A stretch of DNA of 11,497 nt. Source: Actinomycetes bacterium (GTDB lineage: Bacteria > Actinomycetota > Actinomycetes > Actinomycetales > Cellulomonadaceae). Positions 6,116-11,497 of this stretch are shown here, piece after piece. Location of the stretch: NCBI GenBank assembly GCA_023401045.1, contig JAEXEM010000320.1:1-11497 (forward strand). Reading direction: 5' to 3'. The notes beneath the pieces were generated by a model. That model had not been told where the DNA came from, ran no database searches, and saw only the letters and a list, made by a program, of their open reading frames with translations. The first letter of the stretch is position 1; each line of letters starts with the position of its first letter. The position numbers were made by a program, and so were the translations under genes.

Positions 6116-7408
6116 TCATGGCGTCACTTGCACGGGTGTCACCTGCGACTTCTCCCCGGCTTCGTCGTGGCCGTGAGGGTCAGGTGCCCGCAGCGGGTGC
6201 CGCCGCTCGACCCACGTGAGCAGCGGGCTCGTCATCACCGTCGTCACGAGCGCGACGAGGACGAGCACCGTGAAGAGCGCCGGGCCGACGATGCCGGCCT
6301 CGAGCCCGATGTTGAGCGCGATGAGCTGCATGAGCCCGCGCGCGTTCATGAGCGACGCGACCCGCAGCGCGACGCCCTGCGGCTCACCGCGCCGGCGCGC
6401 CGCGAACCAGCAGGCCCCGAACTTGCCGAGGATGGCGAGCAGCACGCAGGCCACCGCGAAGAGCAGCACGGCCGGGTCGGTGAACAGGCCGAACTGCGTG
6501 TTGAGCCCCGAGTACGTGAAGAACAGCGGCACGAGCACCGCCGTCACCGGGTTGAGCGAGGTGACGACGCGGCCCGCCGCCGGGTTCCGCGGCACCGTGA
6601 GACCGAGCGCGAAGGCACCGAACACCGCGTACAGGCCGATGACGTCCGTGAACCACGCCGCGGCGAACAGCAGCGCGACCGTGCCCATGAGCCGCACGCC
6701 GTCGTCCGCCCGGGAGGTCGTCATGAGGCGGGTCGCCGTCGGGCGCACGACGTACCGCAGCAGGACGACGAACACGGCCGCACCGCCGACCGTCAGCAGG
6801 GCCGGGCCCGCGCTCGCGGTCGCTGCCGCGAGCACGACGGCGAGGAGGATCCACGCGACGACGTCGTCGACGGCACCGCTCGCCAGGGCGATGGAGCCGT
6901 GCCGGGTGCCGGCCTGGCCACGTTCGGTGATGATGCGCGCGAGCATGGGGAACGCGGTGATGGCCAGCGCGACCCCGACGAACGCGGCGACGACGCCGAC
7001 CGGCACACCGTCGGGTTGCAGCGGCACGTGGCCCGATGCGGCGAGCACGAGCCCGGCGCCCAGCAGCAGCGGTGCGCCGACACCGGCGAGGGAGACCGCT
7101 GCGGCCGTCCGGGCGAGGTCGCCGACGCCACGCGTCGTGAACGCGTACCCCGCGTGGAACATGAGGAGGACGAGCCCCACCTGCCCGACGACGAAGAGCA
7201 CGGGCCGCAGCTCGCCGGGGAAGAGGGCCTCCTGCGCGCCGGGCAGCAGCAGGCCGAGCAGCGAGGGCCCGAGCACGACCCCGGCGACCATCTCGCCGAC
7301 GACGGGCGGCTGCCCCACGCGCCCGAGCAGCCACGAGACGCCCCGGCACACGAGGAGGATGACGACGACCGCGAGGAAGAACCGCGGTGCGAGCTCGACG
7401 GGCGTCAT
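6116..7408 (-). CDS. CPA2-family cation/proton antiporter
   Basis: The product is 430 residues with about 12 hydrophobic segments covering residues 8-400. The N-terminal GRVGQPPVVGEMVAGVVLGP motif (29-48) is typical of the Kef/NapA/CHX group. Asp181-Asp182 in ASGAVDDVVAW are the expected ion-binding pair, which in characterised relatives goes with electrogenic Na+/H+ exchange. LVPLFFTYSGL (292-302) and ASLMNARGLMQLIALNIGL (351-369) are further family motifs. The cytosolic tail is only about 30 residues, with no RCK/TrkA-N regulatory domain. It should exchange Na+ or K+ for H+ across the cytoplasmic membrane; the ion cannot be told from sequence. The start is ATG 7408, overlapping the P450 stop as ATGA, with GGAGG 7 bases upstream. 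In this operon it may serve pH or ion homeostasis, or self-protection. Confidence 0.9.
   Translation of the reverse strand: MTPVELAPRFFLAVVVILLVCRGVSWLLGRVGQPPVVGEMVAGVVLGPSLLGLLLPGAQEALFPGELRPVLFVVGQVGLVLLMFHAGYAFTTRGVGDLARTAAAVSLAGVGAPLLLGAGLVLAASGHVPLQPDGVPVGVVAAFVGVALAITAFPMLARIITERGQAGTRHGSIALASGAVDDVVAWILLAVVLAAATASAGPALLTVGGAAVFVVLLRYVVRPTATRLMTTSRADDGVRLMGTVALLFAAAWFTDVIGLYAVFGAFALGLTVPRNPAAGRVVTSLNPVTAVLVPLFFTYSGLNTQFGLFTDPAVLLFAVACVLLAILGKFGACWFAARRRGEPQGVALRVASLMNARGLMQLIALNIGLEAGIVGPALFTVLVLVALVTTVMTSPLLTWVERRHPLRAPDPHGHDEAGEKSQVTPVQVTP
6120..6145. repeat. Two 11-bp direct repeats at the antiporter 3' end
   Basis: On the minus strand CAGGTGACACC and CAAGTGACGCC follow each other with a 15-base period (6145-6135 and 6130-6120). 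They encode the repeated QVTP of the antiporter's last residues (QVTPVQVTP). The GTGAC cores resemble the half-sites of the palindrome at 6090-6107, so they could be protein-binding boxes. A simple duplication in the protein tail is the alternative. Confidence 0.35.
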
Positions 7409-8742
7409 GGTCGGACCTCCGCGAAGTAGGTGGTGCAGGGCTTGAGACGGCGCGCGTGCAGCACCATGGCGGTGCCGAGGACGAGCTGGGTGACGGACCG
7501 CCCGACGTCGGCCCACCGGTCGGCGAGACGCAGGGTCGCCAGGCGCAGCCGCCCGGGACCCGGTACCCCGGCGGGCGTGAGGTACGCCGGCCCGCGGTTC
7601 GGCATCGAGCGGGTGTGCGCCGCGCTCGACGTCACGTCGTAGCGGCGCAGCACCTCCCGCAGGACGGCCCGCAGCATGACGGGCGCGGCGCCCCTGGCGG
7701 GGCACGCGCGGTTGGCGGTGACGCCGAACGGGATCATGTGCGCCTCGCGGTGCCGCAGCGTGCGCCACCGCTCGGGGTCGAAGACCTCGTCCGGTGCGGC
7801 GCCCGTGCGCTGGTAGGCGAGGTAGTTGAAGAGCAGCACGGTGCCGGTCGGCAGCGTGACGTCCTCGTCGACGACGATCGGCGCCGACGTGATGCGGTGC
7901 GCGACGCCGAACAGCGGGTAGAGGCGCAGCGTCTCGTCGATGACCCGGTCGAGCGCGTCGTCGTCGTCGACGAGGTCGCGCGCCCGCGGGTACGTGCCCG
8001 CGCAGAGCAGCACGTGCGCCGCGGCCTCGGACATCTGGACGATCGCGGTGTTGAAGAACGCCCCCTGCAGGTACCAGGCGGTCTCCTGGGCGGTGAACGG
8101 CGGCGGCAGGACGACCGGGCAGGTGCCGTCCTCGACCCGCTGCAGCAGGTAGCGCGTCAGCCGGTCGCGCCGGCCCATGTGCCGCAGCCGGGTGCCCTTG
8201 AGGGCGCTGACGACGTCGTCGGCGTTGGTCACGACGAGGTCGCGCGCCCACGGCGGGCACGGCTCGTCGAACACGAGCTCGTGGTAGACCGCGGCCCACA
8301 CCGGCATGAGGAGGTCCCGCAGCCGCACAAGGGTGGTGCGGTCCGGGGGCAGCCGGTCGAGCGCGCGGCGGACGGCCTGCGTCGCCAGCTCGTCGCTGCG
8401 GGCGTGCGGGACGGCGAGCACCCGGCGGGTCGTGCGGGCGACGGTCCGGTACCGCTCACCGGGTTCGAGGTGCTCCTGGTGCATGTGCGCGCCGGGGGCC
8501 AGCCAGTACCAGAAGAGGTCGGACAGGCCTGCCCCGGCGCTGCGGCCGTCGGCTGCCGGGTGCGAGTAGACGCGCTCGAAGTGCTCGGGCCCGACGAGCG
8601 GCCCCGGGACGGGGACGCCCTCCTCGCCGTTGACGGCGGTGAAGACCCGCTCGCGCAGCCGCACGACCGCCGGCGGCAGCCACCGCGGCGCCGTCCACGC
8701 CACGACGAGCCCCGCGGCGAGGAGCAGGACGGCCGGGCTCAC
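7405..8742 (-). CDS. Cytochrome P450 with N-terminal hydrophobic anchor and atypical motifs
   Basis: The product is 445 residues. Residues 2-19 (SPAVLLLAAGLVVAWTAP) form a hydrophobic segment followed by a WLPP-type linker, suggesting membrane anchoring, which is unusual for bacterial P450s. The K-helix ExxR is Glu270-Arg273 (DETLRLYP), a PERW segment is at 323-326, and the heme ligand is probably Cys347 in PFGVTANRACPARG. Relative to FxxGxRxCxG the Phe is one residue too far, the Gly is Thr342 and the residue at Cys+2 is Ala. The I-helix reads GAFFNTA (227-233), with Asn231 in place of the usual acid before Thr232. The start is GTG 8742, whose GTGA overlaps the upstream stop. No ferredoxin or reductase gene is visible. 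A P450 fold is well supported; monooxygenation as opposed to another heme reaction, and the substrate, are open. Confidence 0.88.
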   Translation of the reverse strand: MSPAVLLLAAGLVVAWTAPRWLPPAVVRLRERVFTAVNGEEGVPVPGPLVGPEHFERVYSHPAADGRSAGAGLSDLFWYWLAPGAHMHQEHLEPGERYRTVARTTRRVLAVPHARSDELATQAVRRALDRLPPDRTTLVRLRDLLMPVWAAVYHELVFDEPCPPWARDLVVTNADDVVSALKGTRLRHMGRRDRLTRYLLQRVEDGTCPVVLPPPFTAQETAWYLQGAFFNTAIVQMSEAAAHVLLCAGTYPRARDLVDDDDALDRVIDETLRLYPLFGVAHRITSAPIVVDEDVTLPTGTVLLFNYLAYQRTGAAPDEVFDPERWRTLRHREAHMIPFGVTANRACPARGAAPVMLRAVLREVLRRYDVTSSAAHTRSMPNRGPAYLTPAGVPGPGRLRLATLRLADRWADVGRSVTQLVLGTAMVLHARRLKPCTTYFAEVRP

Positions 8743-9770
8743 GGGACGACGACCAGGTCGGGGGTGAGCTCGTCGGGGCGGTGCGCCCCGACGAGGGCCA
8801 TCGCGTGGGCGAGCTCGTCCGCGACGGCCTCGAGGTGCGCCCGCACCCCGTCGGCCCCGGCGAGCGCGAGCCCCCAGAGGACCGGCCGGCCGAGCATGAC
8901 GGCGTCCGCCCCGAGGGCGAGCGCGACGAGCGCGTCGCCGCCGCTGCGCACGCCACCGTCGAGGAGCACCGGCACGCGGCGGCCGACCGCGGCCACGACA
9001 CCGGGCAGCGCGTCGAGCGTGCTCACCGCACCGTCGAGCTGGCGTCCGCCGTGGTTGGAGACGACGACCCCGTCGACGCCGTGCTCGACCGCGAGCCGGG
9101 CGTCCTCCGGGTGCAGGACGCCCTTGAGGACCACGGGCAGCGTCGTCACCTCGCGCAGCCGGTCGACCGCGTCCCACCCGAGGTCCGGGTCGACGACGAG
9201 GTCCCGCACCGCGCCGTCCGGTCCGCGCAGGTTCTCGCACGCCATGCCCGGCGGCAGGTCCGTGAAGCCGTGGCGGGCGTCGCGGGTGTGCCGCCCGCGC
9301 ACGGGGGAGTCGACGGTGAGGACGAGCGCGCGGCACCCGGCGGCCTCGGCGCGCCGGACGAGGCGCACGGTGAGGTCCCGGTCGGGCTGCACGTAGAGCT
9401 GGAACCACACGGGTGCGCCGACGGCGGTCACCTGCTCGACGGCGGTCGTCGCCATCATGCTGAGCGTCAGCAGGCTCCCGGCGGCGGCGACCCCCGCGGC
9501 CGTCGCCACCTCGCCGTCGGGGTGCGCGAGCCGGTGGAACGCGGTCGGGGCGACGAGCACCGGGCTGCGCAGCGTGGTGCCGAGCAGCGTCGTCGCCAGG
9601 TCGACCCCGCCCGGCCCGCGCAGCACCCGCGGCAGCAGCCGGCGCCGTGCGAACGCCGCCTCGTTGTCGGTGAGCGTGCGCTCGGCGCCCGCACCGCCGG
9701 CGAGGAAGTCGAAGTGCACCGGGTCGAGGACGTCGCGCGCCCGGCGCTCGGCCTCGCGGACCCCGCCCAC
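8739..9770 (-). CDS. FMN-dependent alpha-hydroxy-acid dehydrogenase/oxidase
   Basis: The product is 343 residues, slightly short for the family, with a TIM barrel from about residue 14. Visible elements are FDFLAGGAGAERTLTDNEAAF (20-40), QLYVQPDRD (124-132, Tyr126), LTVDSP (151-156), Lys216 (VLKGV), catalytic His240 and Arg243 in SNHGGRQLD, and the FMN phosphate loops LLDGGVRSGGD and GADAVMLGRP. The family (glycolate oxidase, lactate and mandelate dehydrogenases) oxidises L-2-hydroxy acids to 2-oxo acids. Compared from memory with spinach glycolate oxidase, Tyr24 corresponds to Phe22 and Arg164 to His161, so substrate choice or reactivity may be altered. GTG 9770 is one base after the stop of the FAD oxidoreductase gene (TGACGTG), and the stop overlaps the P450 start. 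The flavoenzyme class is firm, the substrate unknown. Confidence 0.9.
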   Translation of the reverse strand: MGGVREAERRARDVLDPVHFDFLAGGAGAERTLTDNEAAFARRRLLPRVLRGPGGVDLATTLLGTTLRSPVLVAPTAFHRLAHPDGEVATAAGVAAAGSLLTLSMMATTAVEQVTAVGAPVWFQLYVQPDRDLTVRLVRRAEAAGCRALVLTVDSPVRGRHTRDARHGFTDLPPGMACENLRGPDGAVRDLVVDPDLGWDAVDRLREVTTLPVVLKGVLHPEDARLAVEHGVDGVVVSNHGGRQLDGAVSTLDALPGVVAAVGRRVPVLLDGGVRSGGDALVALALGADAVMLGRPVLWGLALAGADGVRAHLEAVADELAHAMALVGAHRPDELTPDLVVVP

Positions 9771-9771
9771 G

Positions 9772-11325
9772 TCAGCGCCCGGCGAGCGCGTCGGCGACGA
9801 ACGTCTCGAGGGGCCGGACGTGGCCGTCCGGGCTGTCCCACCGGTTCTCGAGGTTCTCCGCGAGGTGGTGCGTGCCCACGAGCGCACCGTCGCGGTGGTG
9901 GCGCACGACGGGGTGGAGGTAGGCGGCGTCCTGTGCGGTGCCGGGCACGTCCTGCACGGGCCGGCGGGTCGTGATGTCGAACGGGTCGACCTTGTCGTGG
10001 TCCGGCCCGTACTCGAGGGTGACGACGAACGCGTGCTCGTCGTGGCCGTCGGGGCCGACACCGAGGCGGGCGTGCAGGTCGACCGGCACCTCCTCGTGGA
10101 GGCGCGCCCGCCCGCCGCTCACCGCGACGACGTCCGCGAGGACCCCGAACTGCTGCCAGAGCGCCGAGGTGCGGTTGACGCGCCCGACGACGGCGGCCGC
10201 GATCTCGGCCGGGCTCGGCCCGACCGGTGTCGAGGGCCACGGCTCACCCGCGTAGCGCCGCGCGAGGACGTGGTGGAGGGCGCGGACGCCGTACCGGAAG
10301 CCGTGGACGAACCCGCTCGTCGAGCGCCGGAAGTCGCGCTGCTGCATGAGCGTCCCGGCGAAGAAGAGGCCCGGCACGTCGACGGACTCCCACTCGTCGG
10401 TCTGGGCCGGGAAGCGCCCGTCGATCGCGAGCGCCGGCCGGCACGTCTCGTCGAAGACGGAGGCGTCGAACGCGAACCCCGTGCACGCGAGCACCCGGTC
10501 GTAGCGCAGCACCCGCGTCTCCTCGGCGCGCGCGAACCGGAACGTCACGGCGTACCCGTCCGCGTCGCGCTCGATCCGCTCGACCGTGCCGTCGAGCACC
10601 GCGTTCGCCGACTTCAGCTGGTAGGTGTCGAGGAAGTTGTTGTTCACCGCGCGCAGGTGCCCGACGTAGTGGGTGCGCCACGCGAGCCGCACCGACTCCG
10701 GCCCGGCGACGTGGATCGCCGTCGTCGTCTCCATGAGGTTGTCGGCGGTCTCGAAGGCGGAGTTGCCCTTGCCGATGACGAGCACCCGCTGGTCGAGGAA
10801 GTCCTGCGGGTCGACCGGCATGTCCGCGTAGCCCTCGGTGAGCTCGAAGCCGGGGATGGCGGGCCGGTGCGGGCGGCTGACGCCGGTCGCGACGACGACC
10901 GAGCGGGCCGTGAGCGTGTCGCCCCCGACCTCGACCTCGAAGAGGTCGCCCCGCCGGGACACCCGGGTGACCGCGGCGCCGTACCGGACGCGCACCTTGC
11001 TGCGCTCGGCGAAGTCCGCGAGGTAGCGCACCATGACGTCGGCGTCCGGGAAGTAGCGGTCGGTGTACCGGGTGAACCGCAGGTCGGGGTCGTCGCTCAG
11101 CAGCGAGTTCCAGTCGAAGCGCAGGTTGACCTCGGGGTCGTCGCTGCCGGTGCGGGGCTTGTTGATCGAGATGAGGCGCCGGTGCCGGGGGTAGCGGGTG
11201 AAGAACGCGCCCGGGGTGTCGGCCTGCTCGACGACGAGGTAGTCGCGGCGGCCGTCGGCCTCGAGCAGCGCGCCGAGCTGGAGGCCGGCCGGTCCGGCAC
11301 CGATGACGAGGTGGTCGAGGGTCAT
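9772..11325 (-). CDS. FOXRED2-like FAD-dependent oxidoreductase
   Basis: The product is 517 residues. The FAD Rossmann motif is at 7-14 (VIGAGPAG), followed by the FOXRED2-like block PGAFFTRYPRHRRLISINK (38-56) and RFDWNSLLS (69-77). A second dinucleotide motif VLVIGKGNSAFETADNL (181-197) should bind NAD(P)H, and CTGFAFD (281-287) plus LFFAGTLMQQRDFRRSTSGF (320-339) close the flavin domain. The C-terminal part (about 385-517), with FGVLADVV, HEEVPVDL, VTLEYGPDHDK and YLHPVVRHH, resembles the C-terminal region of eukaryotic FOXRED2, so the likeness seems full length. The reaction is unknown; an NAD(P)H-dependent monooxygenase or oxidoreductase is plausible. ATG 11325 is chosen because the Rossmann strand follows at once and GGGAG lies about 6 bases upstream; a longer open frame exists but overlaps the preceding gene. 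The stop is one base from the FMN gene start. Confidence 0.88.
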   Translation of the reverse strand: MTLDHLVIGAGPAGLQLGALLEADGRRDYLVVEQADTPGAFFTRYPRHRRLISINKPRTGSDDPEVNLRFDWNSLLSDDPDLRFTRYTDRYFPDADVMVRYLADFAERSKVRVRYGAAVTRVSRRGDLFEVEVGGDTLTARSVVVATGVSRPHRPAIPGFELTEGYADMPVDPQDFLDQRVLVIGKGNSAFETADNLMETTTAIHVAGPESVRLAWRTHYVGHLRAVNNNFLDTYQLKSANAVLDGTVERIERDADGYAVTFRFARAEETRVLRYDRVLACTGFAFDASVFDETCRPALAIDGRFPAQTDEWESVDVPGLFFAGTLMQQRDFRRSTSGFVHGFRYGVRALHHVLARRYAGEPWPSTPVGPSPAEIAAAVVGRVNRTSALWQQFGVLADVVAVSGGRARLHEEVPVDLHARLGVGPDGHDEHAFVVTLEYGPDHDKVDPFDITTRRPVQDVPGTAQDAAYLHPVVRHHRDGALVGTHHLAENLENRWDSPDGHVRPLETFVADALAGR

Positions 11326-11497
11326 GGCTGCTCCCGGGGATCGAGTGGTGCGACGACGTCCGCGGCCGTGCGGACGTCCTGGTCGAGGGGCCGGTCGGGG
11401 TCGACCGGTGCGAGCGCCGCGCACAGCTCGTCGAGCAGCGCGGCGCAGGCGGGCGCCGTGGGCCGGCGGGCGCCGACGTGCGCGGCCTGGCGCAGCC
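11322..11497 (-). CDS. C-terminal end of an unidentified protein (cut by the window edge)
   Basis: The last 57 codons are open on the minus strand and end in a TGA that overlaps the FAD oxidoreductase ATG as ATGA, the same junction type as elsewhere in this operon. The visible peptide begins LRQAAHVGARRPTAPACAAL, continues with an Ala/Leu-rich helix (LLDELCAALAP) and ends ADVVAPLDPREQP. Base composition and codon use match its neighbours. No family is recognised from this fragment. It shows that the operon continues to the right of the window. Confidence 0.7.
   Translation of the reverse strand, partial: LRQAAHVGARRPTAPACAALLDELCAALAPVDPDRPLDQDVRTAADVVAPLDPREQP

Noticed and set aside
6128..7429. 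Long plus-strand open frame antisense to the antiporter gene
   Set aside because: GC-rich codon bias produces long open antisense frames; the peptide is Arg/His/Asp-rich without structure, while the minus strand encodes a clear membrane transporter.
7387..9396. 669-codon plus-strand frame across the P450 and FMN enzyme genes
   Set aside because: Composition-driven shadow of two well-supported minus-strand enzymes; no motifs.
8739..11325. Mycofactocin-type locus, prompted by an FMN hydroxy-acid dehydrogenase (MftD-like class)
   Set aside because: No precursor peptide, MftB/C radical SAM, MftE or MftF gene is visible in the window, and the neighbours are a P450 and a FOXRED2-like protein.
3713..11497. 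Genomic island, insertion sequence or att site next to rnpB
   Set aside because: No transposase, integrase, tRNA gene, flanking direct repeat or composition shift is seen; the accessory-looking operon has the same high GC as its surroundings.
1..11497. CRISPR arrays, tRNA or rRNA genes, riboswitches
   Set aside because: No regularly spaced repeats, tRNA cloverleaf consensus, rRNA sequence or recognisable riboswitch core was found; intergenic space is too short for most of these.

Overview
The window is very GC-rich (about three quarters G+C by eye), has third codon positions almost all G or C, and uses GTG starts often. It carries an actinobacterial-type RNase P RNA gene and a Nif3 / zinc-ribbon / histidine-phosphatase run also known from mycobacteria. 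This points to a high-GC actinobacterium, possibly Micrococcales such as Cellulomonadaceae; the family-level guess is weak. Coding density is close to complete and no stretch over 300 bases lacks a gene. Left part (1-4109), housekeeping: on the plus strand come the 3' part of a Nif3/YbgI-family gene, a coiled-coil C4 zinc-ribbon protein and a histidine phosphatase. They face a convergent yaaA-family peroxide-stress gene. A small tautomerase-fold gene is divergent from yaaA and is followed within 20 bases by rnpB. Right part (4102-11497), accessory: the whole minus strand is one tightly packed operon entering from beyond the right edge. In transcription order it holds the last 57 codons of an unidentified gene, a FOXRED2-like FAD oxidoreductase, a short FMN-dependent alpha-hydroxy-acid dehydrogenase, a cytochrome P450 with an N-terminal hydrophobic anchor and unusual heme and I-helix motifs, a CPA2-type cation/proton antiporter, an OmpR-family response regulator and a HAMP-less sensor histidine kinase. 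Neighbours overlap by a few bases at nearly every junction (ATGA or GTGA) or are separated by a single base, so translation is probably coupled. Three different redox enzymes with a transporter and a two-component system look like a specialised-metabolism or small-molecule-modification locus whose core enzyme lies to the right of the window. This is inference: the product cannot be read from these genes. Junctions of note: the kinase gene ends inside the 3' strand of the rnpB P1 helix, so the operon runs directly antisense into rnpB. The antiporter/regulator boundary holds an 18-bp imperfect palindrome and GTCAC-type boxes that could be a regulatory site.
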